Origin: Campylobacteraceae bacterium
GTDB taxonomy: Bacteria > Campylobacterota > Campylobacteria > Campylobacterales > Campylobacteraceae
Length of the DNA: 8,325 nt
Assembly (NCBI GenBank): GCA_031290675.1
Contig: JAITNC010000075.1
Location: forward strand, 1-8,325
Direction: 5' to 3'
The notes under the pieces are model-generated. The model was given only the letters and a program-made list of their open reading frames with translations, was not told the origin of the DNA and did not search any database. Position numbers and translations under genes: made by a program. Each line of letters opens with the position of its first letter. Within the stretch, counting starts at the first letter, position 1. Shown in pieces: positions 1 through 6,808 of this stretch.

Positions 1-24
1 GTGTTATTATAAGGAAGTTTCCTT

Positions 25-63
25 AAAAAATCTGGGGAGCGGAGAGCCGCCCCTCATTTTTTT
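25..63. terminator. Bidirectional rho-independent terminator after leuA
   Basis: The hairpin occupies 34-53: GGGG plus CGG pairs with CCG plus CCCC around a four-base AGAG loop, with a two-base bulge (AG at 38-39). On the minus strand it is followed by AGA and six T (25-30), 13 bases past the leuA stop codon. On the plus strand it is followed by TCA and seven T (57-63). The flanking A and T runs can pair and lengthen the stem. It should end the leuA transcript, and the symmetry suggests it also serves a convergent plus-strand gene left of the window. No energy calculation was done. Confidence 0.75.
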
Positions 64-65
64 GC

Positions 66-1580
66 TCATTTCATGGACATATAACTGTTGAGTGCGCCGA
101 TGTAAGCTTGGGCTGTGGCGTACATAGTGTCTACATTTAAGCCATGTCCGATGATAGGCTTGCCGCCGTCAAATGCGACTTTGACGATGACTTTCGCCAA
201 TGCGTCTTTGCCCTGACTTACAGCGTCCACTTTGTAGTCTTTGAGCTCTCCGCCCACGCCGCAGACTCTGTCTATGACTTTAAATACAGCGTCCATCGTG
301 CCGTTTCCTATCGCCGCTTCGGTTATCAATTTGTCGTGATGTTTGATAGTGATAGCCGCATTTGGAACGCCTCCGGGGTTACAATCGCTAAGCTGCAATG
401 TTACAAGCTCAAATATTTGTGGTATTTTTGTAATCTCCTCAGCCACCAAAGCCCTCAAATCATCATCAAAAATCTCTTTTTTCTGGTCTGCCAATATTTT
501 AAATTTCTCAAACGCTTCGTTTAACTCATCATCTTTTAGCGTGTATCCAAGAGAGAATAACCTGTCTTTGAAGGCGTGGCGTCCGCTGTGTTTGCCCAAG
601 ACGAGATTGTTATTGTCAAGTCCGATGTCGCCGGGCTGTATAATCTCGTAAGTTTCTTTATTTTTCAACACGCCGTCCTGATGTATGCCGCTCTCGTGCG
701 CAAAAGCGTTTTTGCCGACTATCGCTTTATTTGGTTGAGGTTCTATGCCTGTTATCAACGAAACAAGTTTGCTCGTCGGGTATATCTCTTTTGTGTTTAT
801 GTTTGTGTAAAGCGGCGAAAATATATCTTGTCTTGTTTTGATAGCCATCACTATCTCCTCAAGTGCGGCGTTGCCCGCTCGCTCGCCAAGCCCGTTTATC
901 GTACACTCAACCTGCCTTGCGCCGTTCTCTACAGCCGCCAAAGAGTTCGCCACGGCAAGCCCCAAATCGTTGTGGTTGTGTACAGATATAACAGCCCGCC
1001 CTTTCACAAAAAGGCTAAGCTCTTTTATCCTATCGCCTATCTCATTTGGAAGCCTGTAGCCGACTGTGTCGGGGATATTTAAAGTCTGTGCTCCGGCGTT
1101 TATCACGGCGTCCAAGACCTCTTTGAGAAAGCTTATCTCACTTCTGCCCGCATCTTCACAGCTGAACTCAACATCGCCTATCAAACTTTTGGCGTATCGC
1201 ACGCTCTCCTCAGCTTTTTTGAGCACTTCGGATGGTTTCATCTTGAGTTTGTACTCCATATGGATAGGGCTTGTGGCTAAAAATATATGTATACGCTTGT
1301 TGCGTGCCGGAAGTATGGAGTCCGCAGCCGCTTTGATATCTTTCTCAAGACATCTGGCAAGCGAGCAGACGATACTTTTGTCTACTTGTTCGCTTATTCT
1401 TCTTATGGCGTCAAAATCGCCCGGACTCGCCGCCGCAAATCCCGCTTCTATGATATCAACGCCAAGTTTTTGCAACTGTAAGGCTATCTGTATCTTCTCT
1501 TCAGTGTTCATGGAAGCGCCGGGGCTTTGCTCGCCGTCTCTCAACGTGGTATCAAAAATTTTTACTAAATTGCCGTTCAT
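66..1580 (-). CDS. leuA: 2-isopropylmalate synthase
   Basis: LeuA condenses acetyl-CoA with 2-oxoisovalerate to give 2-isopropylmalate, the first committed step of leucine synthesis, in the cytoplasm. The 504 residues match the usual bacterial length of about 500-520. The HMGL-like TIM barrel opens with [13 protein letters not shown] (residues 9-21; metal and catalytic Arg14-Asp15). The metal-binding HNH is at 201-203, followed by [14 protein letters not shown] (229-242). A linker leads to a C-terminal LeuA dimer/regulatory domain from about 390, ending with [20 protein letters not shown], so leucine feedback inhibition is expected. Homocitrate or citramalate synthase is the main alternative, but full length and the regulatory domain favour LeuA. 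The start is supported by AAGGAG five bases upstream of the ATG. It lies 65 nt after a leucine-rich mini-ORF and is followed by a terminator; leuB, leuC and leuD are not in the window. Confidence 0.95.
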   Translation of the reverse strand: MNGNLVKIFDTTLRDGEQSPGASMNTEEKIQIALQLQKLGVDIIEAGFAAASPGDFDAIRRISEQVDKSIVCSLARCLEKDIKAAADSILPARNKRIHIFLATSPIHMEYKLKMKPSEVLKKAEESVRYAKSLIGDVEFSCEDAGRSEISFLKEVLDAVINAGAQTLNIPDTVGYRLPNEIGDRIKELSLFVKGRAVISVHNHNDLGLAVANSLAAVENGARQVECTINGLGERAGNAALEEIVMAIKTRQDIFSPLYTNINTKEIYPTSKLVSLITGIEPQPNKAIVGKNAFAHESGIHQDGVLKNKETYEIIQPGDIGLDNNNLVLGKHSGRHAFKDRLFSLGYTLKDDELNEAFEKFKILADQKKEIFDDDLRALVAEEITKIPQIFELVTLQLSDCNPGGVPNAAITIKHHDKLITEAAIGNGTMDAVFKVIDRVCGVGGELKDYKVDAVSQGKDALAKVIVKVAFDGGKPIIGHGLNVDTMYATAQAYIGALNSYMSMK

Positions 1581-1585
1581 TTTAT

Positions 1586-1591
1586 CTCCTT
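1586..1591 (-). promoter_or_regulatory. leuA ribosome binding site, possible target of leader pairing
   Basis: AAGGAG lies five bases before the leuA ATG, an almost ideal Shine-Dalgarno sequence. Its core AGGAG is complementary to CTCCT, which occurs twice in the Leu codons of the upstream mini-ORF (minus-strand reading of 1677-1681 and 1659-1663). The complementarity is only five bases, so sequestration of this site is an inference. Confidence 0.7.
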
Positions 1592-1608
1592 AAATATTAT
1601 AAATGAAA

Positions 1609-1625
1609 GATGTTCAAAAAACATC
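1609..1625 (-). other. Small hairpin between leader ORF and leuA
   Basis: A perfect six-base inverted repeat on the minus strand (GATGTT, loop TTTTG, AACATC) is followed by TTTCATTTAT. It lies between the leader stop codon and the leuA ribosome binding site, where an attenuator stem would be expected. The stem has only two G-C pairs and the following U tract is interrupted, so it would be a poor terminator. It may be chance in AT-rich DNA. Confidence 0.25.
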
Positions 1626-1645
1626 AAACCAAAAAACGAAAAAGT

Positions 1646-1750
1646 TTACAGTGAGTAGAGGAGTGTTGAGCGAAGCAGGAGCGCGTTTTTTATCTCAATT
1701 TTGGGTAAGATTTTGATGTATTTTGCTATGCCGACAGTTACACCGTTCAT
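1646..1750 (-). CDS. Putative leucine leader peptide upstream of leuA
   Basis: This ORF encodes 34 residues beginning MNGVTVGIAKYIK and ending LLLRSTLLYSL. Six of the last 11 residues are leucine (24, 25, 26, 30, 31, 34), read from CTC CTG CTT, CTC CTC and CTG. The ATG is preceded by AAAGGAG with a six-base spacer, and a near-consensus promoter lies about 35 bases upstream in the end of pssA. A short, well-initiated ORF with clustered Leu codons just before leuA is the known layout of attenuator leader peptides such as leuL of enterobacteria. I infer that ribosome pausing at these codons during leucine shortage raises leuA expression. The same frame is open further upstream into pssA, but the ribosome binding site marks the internal ATG. 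The first eight bases (ATGAACGG) match the start of leuA. It could instead be a non-regulatory small protein. Confidence 0.6.
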   Translation of the reverse strand: MNGVTVGIAKYIKILPKIEIKNALLLRSTLLYSL

Positions 1751-1756
1751 ACGAAG

Positions 1757-1763
1757 CTCCTTT
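1757..1763 (-). promoter_or_regulatory. Ribosome binding site of the leader ORF
   Basis: AAAGGAG is followed by a six-base spacer (CTTCGT) and ATG. It is as strong as the leuA site and stronger than those of several full-length genes here. It is the main reason for treating the mini-ORF as translated and for choosing the ATG at 1750 rather than an upstream in-frame start inside pssA. Confidence 0.7.
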
Positions 1764-1778
1764 GCTTTAAAATTTAAG

Positions 1779-2528
1779 TCAGTTATTATACTTGTTTTTT
1801 TTGATTTTTGCAACAGTAAAATTATAAGCGAGCCTGATAATGCCGTACAGGACATAACCGCTCACCAATACCGTAATACTGATAACTTGATAAAGATATA
1901 TCACAGAGAAAACGACTGTCAAAAATGTCAAGACTTTCAGCACATTGGCTTTTTTGAGGTCTATCTTTTTGAAGCTCGGGTATCGCACGTTGCTGACCAT
2001 AAGTACGGACGCTAAGGCTTGAAGGACGATAAGAGCTTCTTTGAAATCGCCGAAAATATCGGCATAATCTCTGAACATCAAGCCCCACGTAACGACCAAA
2101 ACAGCCGCTGTAGGTATCGGCAAGCCGATAAACATAGAGGGTTCGTTTGAGGAGCTCATGATGTTAAATCTAGCCAATCTTATCGCTCCAAAAACCACAT
2201 ATATGGCTGCGAAAAGCACGCCAACTCTTCCATAATACTGCCCGACGCTAAAATAAAAAAACATCGCCGGAGCCGCACCGAAGGCTATCACATCGGCAAG
2301 AGAGTCAAACTCCATGCCAAATTTGCTCGTAGTGTTTGTAAGTCTGGCGACTCTCCCATCAAGCCCGTCAAATATAAGCGACAAGAGGATATACACGGCA
2401 GCTTTGCCAAATTCACCTTTAGAGGCGGCAACAATGCTGGCAACACCCAAAAATGCGCTCGCGGCAGTGAAAAGATTTGGCAGTATATAGCCAAGCTGCA
2501 ATTTTCCGTTTTTCAAATCATTATCCAT
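1779..2528 (-). CDS. pssA: CDP-diacylglycerol-serine O-phosphatidyltransferase (phosphatidylserine synthase)
   Basis: This integral membrane enzyme makes phosphatidylserine from CDP-diacylglycerol and serine, the precursor of phosphatidylethanolamine. The CDP-alcohol phosphotransferase signature is complete: D54, D57-G58, A61-R62, G71, D75 and D79. RLARFN (117-122) and FIGLPIP (133-139) are typical of the type II (membrane) PssA class rather than of PgsA. Several hydrophobic helices follow, up to a lysine-rich C-terminus, in 249 residues, a normal length. The start is set by AAAGG formed by the last codons of the preceding psd gene, with only 3 nt between that stop and this ATG, so translation is probably coupled. 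The last codons contain a promoter that seems to serve the leader ORF and leuA. Confidence 0.92.
   Translation of the reverse strand: MDNDLKNGKLQLGYILPNLFTAASAFLGVASIVAASKGEFGKAAVYILLSLIFDGLDGRVARLTNTTSKFGMEFDSLADVIAFGAAPAMFFYFSVGQYYGRVGVLFAAIYVVFGAIRLARFNIMSSSNEPSMFIGLPIPTAAVLVVTWGLMFRDYADIFGDFKEALIVLQALASVLMVSNVRYPSFKKIDLKKANVLKVLTFLTVVFSVIYLYQVISITVLVSGYVLYGIIRLAYNFTVAKIKKNKYNN
1785..1813 (-). promoter_or_regulatory. Sigma-70-type promoter for leader ORF and leuA
   Basis: On the minus strand, TTGCAA (1813-1808) and TATAAT (1790-1785) are separated by exactly 17 bases. The -10 element is perfect and the -35 keeps the TTG core; the spacer contains an A-rich run. Transcription would start near 1778, just past the pssA stop codon, leaving about 30 nt of untranslated leader before the mini-ORF ATG. 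The site lies inside the last codons of pssA, so part of the match could come from the AAN-rich lysine/asparagine tail. The fit to the downstream ORF argues for function. Confidence 0.6.
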
Positions 2529-2531
2529 TTT

Positions 2532-3179
2532 TTAACCTTTATAAGCGAAATATCCAATAACACTCTCTCCGCCTTTTACGTGAGCGCCTATGGAGACTTT
2601 GACCCTTGAGTCCAAAGGCAACAGCAGCTCAACGCTCCCATCAACCATAAAAGCTATCCTGCTTCCGGACTTCAGCTCTCCGCGCCCATATCCCAAGTAT
2701 ATCTTTTTGCTAAACATACCCGCTTGTACACGCATAAAAAAGGGCGTGTTGTTGTGCGAGCATTTGAAGTCTATACGTTCGTTTAGAGCGGAGGCTATCT
2801 TTTTATACGGCGGCAAAAAAAGCCCGTGTATGGTTTTGGCGCTGTTGAGCGTAGAGCCGATGGGAAAGCGCACCATACCGACATCAAATGGCAACGAGCG
2901 GATTTTGACATACAAAAAGTCCTGTTTTTGCAGCTCGCTGGTGATGCGCTCTATGGCTACAATCTTTCCGTCTATCGGCGAGATGATAGCCAAAGGGTCG
3001 TCCTCCATGGCTATTCGCTCGGGATTTCTATATACAAACATCAACAGCAGTACGACGATAAACATGATGTAGTATCCGGTATCGCTCCAGTAAGCCAACA
3101 AAAGCAGGACAAGGGCTATGGCGATGTTGCGCCAACCCTCTTTTGCTATGATTTGTGTTGATGTAAATTGAGCATTCAT
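2532..3179 (-). CDS. psd: Phosphatidylserine decarboxylase family protein, short form
   Basis: The likely product is the pyruvoyl enzyme that converts phosphatidylserine to phosphatidylethanolamine, placed directly before the gene that makes its substrate. At 215 residues it belongs to the short, archaeal-type Psd class rather than the roughly 300-residue E. coli type. Two hydrophobic segments (about 18-31 and 35-49) are followed by FVYRNPER (48-55), SPIDGKI (67-73) and a late SGSRIAF motif. Self-cleavage between Gly172 and Ser173 would leave an alpha chain of 43 residues with a pyruvoyl group. Spacing is 12 nt to the upstream ftsH stop and 3 nt to the pssA start; the ribosome binding site is weak (AAAAAGA), suggesting coupling to ftsH. 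In C. jejuni and H. pylori I recall a Psd-related gene at this same position with a canonical psd elsewhere, so the exact role is less sure than the family. Confidence 0.82.
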   Translation of the reverse strand: MNAQFTSTQIIAKEGWRNIAIALVLLLLAYWSDTGYYIMFIVVLLLMFVYRNPERIAMEDDPLAIISPIDGKIVAIERITSELQKQDFLYVKIRSLPFDVGMVRFPIGSTLNSAKTIHGLFLPPYKKIASALNERIDFKCSHNNTPFFMRVQAGMFSKKIYLGYGRGELKSGSRIAFMVDGSVELLLPLDSRVKVSIGAHVKGGESVIGYFAYKG

Positions 3180-3191
3180 GTGAAAATCTTT

Positions 3192-5171
3192 TTAAGCCTC
3201 GTTTTTATTGTCCGGCTGTTCTGTTTTTTTCGCCTCGTCGGATACAGCGCTCGTTTCAAGGTCTATCTGTATCTTTGTGGGCATATCGTTCGCCTTCTCA
3301 AAATCTCTTATTATCTGCCTTACCTCGTCGCCGTCAATAGTCTCTTTGTCGTAAAGCGCTTTGACCATATTTTCTATAGCGCCTTTGTACTCCTCAAGCG
3401 TCGTCAAAACCACCTTAAATCTCTCGTCAAGTTTTGCTTTTACGTATTTGTCTATCTCTTCGGCTGTTTTGTCGCTATAGTCTTTGACAGTCTGTCCGCC
3501 GTTTAAGAACATATTTTGGCGGCGTTCAAGCACCATAAGTCCGGCGACTTCGCTCATGCCGTACATACTGACCATAGATTTGATGATATTTGTAGCTCTG
3601 TCCAAGTCGTTTGACGCACCGTCTGATATCTCTTTTAAAAATACCCTCTCGCTAGCCCTTCCTGCGAGCAGTACATCAACTTCGGCTATGAGTTCGTGAT
3701 ATTGCCTTAAAAATCTATTTTCCTCAGGTGTGTTCATAGAGTAGCCCAATATGCCAAGTCCGCGCGGCACGATAGTAACTTTGGTCGTTTTTGTTGAGCC
3801 TTTTGTCAGCTCTCCTACAAGTGCGTGTCCGCTCTCGTGGTACGCTACTATCTTTTTCTCTTTGGGGTTGATAGAGCGGCCTTTTTTCTTTAGTCCTATC
3901 GCCGCCCGCTCAAACGCTTCCAAAAAGTCTTTTTGCTCAACATACTCTTTTGATTCACGTCCCGCCAATAGCGCCGCTTCGTTTATCACGTTCGCCAAAT
4001 CCGCTCCGGCAAATCCTACTGTCATTATCGCTATCTCTTCAAGATTTACATCTTTTGACAACTTTATGTCTTTTATATGCACTTGAAGTATGGCAAGTCT
4101 GCCTTTCAAGTCCGGTCTGTCCACAAGCACCTGCCTGTCAAATCTGCCAGGTCTTAGAAGTGCGGCGTCAAGCACTTCGGGTCTGTTTGTAGCGGCCAAA
4201 ACTATAACGGGCGATGAGTCTGACGAAAAGCCGTCCATCTCCGCCAAAAGTTGGTTTAGCGTCTGTTCGCGCTCGTCATTTCCGCCAAGTTGTCCGCCTG
4301 CCGCTCGGCTTTTGCCGATAGCGTCTATCTCGTCTATAAATACGATAGCGGGAGCCTCTTTTTTGGCATTGTCAAACAAATCTCTCACTCTGCTCGCACC
4401 CACGCCCACAAACATCTCTATAAAGCTTGAGCCTGAAACCGAGAAAAACGGCACATCAGCCTCTCCTGCGACCGCTTTGGCGAGGAGGGTTTTGCCCGTA
4501 CCCGGAGGTCCTACAAGTAAAACGCCTTTTGGTATTTTCGCGCCAAGTCGTATGTACCTGTCGGGGTGGCGCAAAAAGTCTACTATCTCAACGACTTCCT
4601 CTTTCGCCTCTTCTACGCCGGCAACATCTGAAAATTTTACTTTTGGTTTTTCGGAATTTACAAGTTTTTTGCTGTTTCCCATACCCAAAATGCCGCCGCC
4701 CATATTTTTTTGCATACGGTTTGCCAAAAACATCCAAATAGCGAAAAATATAAATATCGGCAGCATCCACGAGAGTATATCGCCGAGCCAGCTTGACTCG
4801 CTATAGCCGCCGTAAGGTACTTTTTTCTCCTCCAAAAGAGGAAGCAGCGAGCTGTCTTCGCCTACTTTTTTGACCATATATGATGTTTTTTGGCTGTTTA
4901 AAGTGTCTTTGGATACAGCCCTGATAGTCGTCGGGCCTATGCCTACACTCTCTATCTTGTCGTTTTTTACAAGCTCTTTGAAATCATAATAATTTATATC
5001 TTTTGTGACGAGATTTCCGCCGCCCGTGAGTTCCGTATCGGAGGAGGGGGAGACAAATGTCTTAAATACAAAAATCACCACAAGCGAAAATATAAAAAAC
5101 ACAAACAATGGATTTTTATTGAAAAAATTGTTGTTTTGAGGCGGTTTGTTATTACTGTTTTTTTGTTCCAT
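3192..5171 (-). CDS. ftsH: ATP-dependent zinc metalloprotease FtsH
   Basis: FtsH is the hexameric inner-membrane AAA+ protease that extracts and degrades misfolded membrane proteins and some short-lived cytosolic proteins. Visible in order are an Asn-rich N-terminus, a first membrane helix (about 21-37), a periplasmic domain, a second helix (about 129-150), Walker A GPPGTGKT (221-228), pore motif MFVGVG (253-258), Walker B VFIDE (277-281), a second region of homology with arginine fingers R340 and R343, zinc site HESGH (445-449) and third zinc ligand D522 in GASND. All catalytic residues are present and 659 residues is a normal length. The start has AGG six bases upstream, formed partly by the last codons of prmA, with 3 nt between the genes. 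The C-terminal 40 residues are charged and presumably disordered. Confidence 0.97.
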   Translation of the reverse strand: MEQKNSNNKPPQNNNFFNKNPLFVFFIFSLVVIFVFKTFVSPSSDTELTGGGNLVTKDINYYDFKELVKNDKIESVGIGPTTIRAVSKDTLNSQKTSYMVKKVGEDSSLLPLLEEKKVPYGGYSESSWLGDILSWMLPIFIFFAIWMFLANRMQKNMGGGILGMGNSKKLVNSEKPKVKFSDVAGVEEAKEEVVEIVDFLRHPDRYIRLGAKIPKGVLLVGPPGTGKTLLAKAVAGEADVPFFSVSGSSFIEMFVGVGASRVRDLFDNAKKEAPAIVFIDEIDAIGKSRAAGGQLGGNDEREQTLNQLLAEMDGFSSDSSPVIVLAATNRPEVLDAALLRPGRFDRQVLVDRPDLKGRLAILQVHIKDIKLSKDVNLEEIAIMTVGFAGADLANVINEAALLAGRESKEYVEQKDFLEAFERAAIGLKKKGRSINPKEKKIVAYHESGHALVGELTKGSTKTTKVTIVPRGLGILGYSMNTPEENRFLRQYHELIAEVDVLLAGRASERVFLKEISDGASNDLDRATNIIKSMVSMYGMSEVAGLMVLERRQNMFLNGGQTVKDYSDKTAEEIDKYVKAKLDERFKVVLTTLEEYKGAIENMVKALYDKETIDGDEVRQIIRDFEKANDMPTKIQIDLETSAVSDEAKKTEQPDNKNEA

Positions 5172-5174
5172 TTC

Positions 5175-6011
5175 TTACCTTTTATATACTAATGTATGCC
5201 ACTCGCCGACTATAAACTCGTCTATGAGTGTCAATGCGCCGTATGCTTTCTTGACGCTGTTTTCGTACTTGTTCAAGATACCCGAGAGTATCAAAACGCC
5301 ATCTTGCAAAAGTGCGTCCCTCAAGTCTTTCTCAAGCATCAAAAGTACGTCAGCTACTATATTTGCCACGATGAGGGCGTATTTTATGCCGCCATTGTTT
5401 TTGGAGGCTGAGGTTATAGAACCTGCCCAAGCGTTTTTATATTTTACACTATTTTTCGCGAAATTTTCTTTCGCACTTTCCAAAGCCTGCTCGTCCGTGT
5501 CGCAGATGTCGGTTATAGCGCCGAGTTTGGAGCTCGCTATGGCTAAGATACCGCTTCCGGTACCCACGTCCAGCACTCTTTCCCCTAAACTGACATATCT
5601 TTGCAGCATCAAAAGGCAGCCGTATGTGCTCTCGTGATGACCCGAACCAAACGCCAAAGCGGGGTCTATGACAACGTCTATAAGCCCTTCTTTGCTCTCT
5701 CTCCAACTTGGACGCACATAAACGCAGCCCGCCTGTACGGGTTCTATGGAGTCTTGGTATTTTTTAATCCAATCCTCATTTTCTCTCTCCCCCAAAGAGG
5801 TTTGCACGCTTACGCTCTTGCCGAAAACTTCGGAGAGTTTTTTGGCGAACTCTTCCACGCCGAACACTACGTCGTCTAAAGACTCTTCGCTTCTAAGCAC
5901 GAGTGCGTCCCCGCTCTCCTCTATGGCGTCCGAAAATGACAGTAGAAAATCCATAAAAAGCTCCTTGTGCGATGAGGGGCGCACAAATAGCTCAAAGTAG
6001 TTTTTGTTCAT
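5175..6011 (-). CDS. prmA: Ribosomal protein L11 methyltransferase
   Basis: PrmA is a SAM-dependent enzyme that methylates amino groups of ribosomal protein L11 in the cytoplasm; it is usually non-essential. The 278 residues are slightly shorter than E. coli PrmA (293). The N-terminal substrate-recognition part (about 1-75) is divergent. The methyltransferase domain has DPALAFGSGHHEST (116-129), a variant of the family's FGTGxHxTT segment, then the SAM-binding VLDVGTGSG (146-154), acidic residues after strand 2 (CDTDE, 170-174) and NIVAD (217-221) as the post-motif-IV signature. The ATG is preceded by GGAAGG with a short three-base gap. It is the first gene of the prmA-ftsH-psd-pssA unit; the gene before it (hisA) ends 86 nt upstream. 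Confidence 0.93.
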   Translation of the reverse strand: MNKNYFELFVRPSSHKELFMDFLLSFSDAIEESGDALVLRSEESLDDVVFGVEEFAKKLSEVFGKSVSVQTSLGERENEDWIKKYQDSIEPVQAGCVYVRPSWRESKEGLIDVVIDPALAFGSGHHESTYGCLLMLQRYVSLGERVLDVGTGSGILAIASSKLGAITDICDTDEQALESAKENFAKNSVKYKNAWAGSITSASKNNGGIKYALIVANIVADVLLMLEKDLRDALLQDGVLILSGILNKYENSVKKAYGALTLIDEFIVGEWHTLVYKR

Positions 6012-6030
6012 TAGCCTTCCAGAAGTTATT

Positions 6031-6059
6031 ATTCTAAAAAAGGTTTATTTTAGCCAAAA
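6031..6059 (-). promoter_or_regulatory. Candidate promoter for the prmA-ftsH-psd-pssA unit
   Basis: The 86-nt gap between hisA and prmA contains a -10-like TAGAAT (6036-6031, five of six consensus bases) preceded by a T run, with a weak -35-like TTTTGG 17 bases upstream. A second -10-like TAAAAT lies at 6052-6047. Campylobacterota sigma-70 promoters often lack a clear -35, so either could work; the first would leave a very short leader before GGAAGG. Support is limited because the whole gap is AT-rich. Confidence 0.35.
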
Positions 6060-6090
6060 ATACTTTCAAGATACTTTACAATACTATTTA
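6060..6090 (-). repeat. Three phased ATACT repeats upstream of prmA
   Basis: Read on the plus strand, three units follow head to tail: ATACTTTCAAG, ATACTTTACA and ATACTATTTA, with period 11 then 10 bases. This is close to one DNA turn, placing the repeats on one helix face upstream of the candidate promoter. Such phasing can mean intrinsic curvature, an RNA polymerase contact region or a small operator. No known regulator site is recognised. Confidence 0.4.
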
Positions 6091-6105
6091 TATGTGATTA
6101 TTGTA
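6077..6105. repeat. Inverted repeat TACAATA-N15-TATTGTA
   Basis: A perfect seven-base inverted repeat has arms at 6077-6083 and 6099-6105, with 15 bases between. The right arm includes the end of hisA with its stop codon; the left arm overlaps the phased ATACT repeats. There is no T run directly after it on the minus strand, so it does not look like a terminator. It could be an operator or chance in AT-rich DNA. Confidence 0.3.
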
Positions 6106-6808
6106 TATATAAAAAGCCCTCTTTGAGGTCTATCGTGCCTTCGTAATACGCCTTGCCAACGATGACGCCGGCTATTTCGCCTGTTTTTTTCAAAGCCCGT
6201 ATATCGTCCATATCTTTTACGCCGCCGCTCGCTATCGTAGGCAAAGAAGAGGCTCTAGCTATCTCAAGTGTGAAAGTTACATTTACACCGCCGAGCATTC
6301 CGTCTTTGCTGACATCTGTGCAGATGATAGCGCTCACGCCGACATTTGCAAATTTGCGAGCCAAATCAGAAGCCCTTATATCGGAAGTGTTTGCCCAGCC
6401 CTCAACAGCCACAAAACCGTCTTTTGCGTCAATGCCCACTGCGATATTGTACTTTTTGCTCATCTGTTCAACAAATTTTGGGTTTTTGAGTGCTATTGAG
6501 CCGAGTATTATCCGCTCAATGCCTATATCAACGTATCTTTTGATAGTATCCTCATCTCTTATGCCGCCGCCAAGTTCAAGCTGCAATGAGCTGTTTTCAC
6601 GTATCTTTTTTATCACTTCAAGATTTTTAGGCTCTCCGGCAAACGCACCGTTCAGGTCTACAAGATGAAGCCATTTGGAGCCAAGACGCTCAAACTCGCG
6701 CGCCAATTTCCAAGGCTCGCTTGAGTATACTTTCGCACTCTCCATCAAACCTTTGCTGAGCCTCACGGCAACTCCGTCTTTCAAATCAATAGCAGGTAAA
6801 ATTTCCAT
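6098..6808 (-). CDS. hisA: ProFAR isomerase (phosphoribosylformimino-5-aminoimidazole carboxamide ribotide isomerase)
   Basis: HisA carries out the fourth step of histidine synthesis, an Amadori rearrangement of ProFAR to PRFAR, which is the substrate of HisF-HisH. The (beta/alpha)8 barrel is complete at 236 residues. [12 protein letters not shown] carries catalytic Asp8, LELGGGIRD (78-85) and TIASGGVKD (191-199) are the two phosphate-binding halves, GIDAKDG contains the second catalytic Asp127, and [12 protein letters not shown] contains Thr164. DGMLGG and the pair of catalytic aspartates favour HisA over the related HisF. The ATG overlaps the hisH stop by one base (TAATG), a classic coupling arrangement, with GGAA upstream. 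hisF is not in the window. Confidence 0.94.
   Translation of the reverse strand: MEILPAIDLKDGVAVRLSKGLMESAKVYSSEPWKLAREFERLGSKWLHLVDLNGAFAGEPKNLEVIKKIRENSSLQLELGGGIRDEDTIKRYVDIGIERIILGSIALKNPKFVEQMSKKYNIAVGIDAKDGFVAVEGWANTSDIRASDLARKFANVGVSAIICTDVSKDGMLGGVNVTFTLEIARASSLPTIASGGVKDMDDIRALKKTGEIAGVIVGKAYYEGTIDLKEGFLYIQ

Noticed and set aside
11..24. Palindrome AAGGAAGTTTCCTT beyond the leuA terminator
   Set aside because: The stem is short with almost no loop and is not followed by T on either strand. It may be a site for a gene left of the window, but nothing supports that.
144..1082. Long plus-strand open frames opposite leuA, and similar ones opposite ftsH, psd, prmA and hisA
   Set aside because: They lie entirely antisense to strongly recognised genes, show no protein family features, and arise from codon bias of the real genes.
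1596..1601. TATAAT on the minus strand just before the leuA ribosome binding site
   Set aside because: Transcription would begin at or inside the ribosome binding site, and no -35-like element lies at a proper distance. The promoter at 1785-1813 fits better.
1751..1855. Upstream in-frame extension of the leader ORF into pssA (69-codon reading)
   Set aside because: The extra part overlaps pssA out of frame and has no ribosome binding site of note, while the internal ATG at 1750 has AAAGGAG at ideal spacing.
6111..6128. Terminator-like CCTC-AAA-GAGG stem followed by GC and five T at the end of hisA
   Set aside because: The stem is only four base pairs with a three-base loop and lies inside the last codons of hisA; too weak to call.
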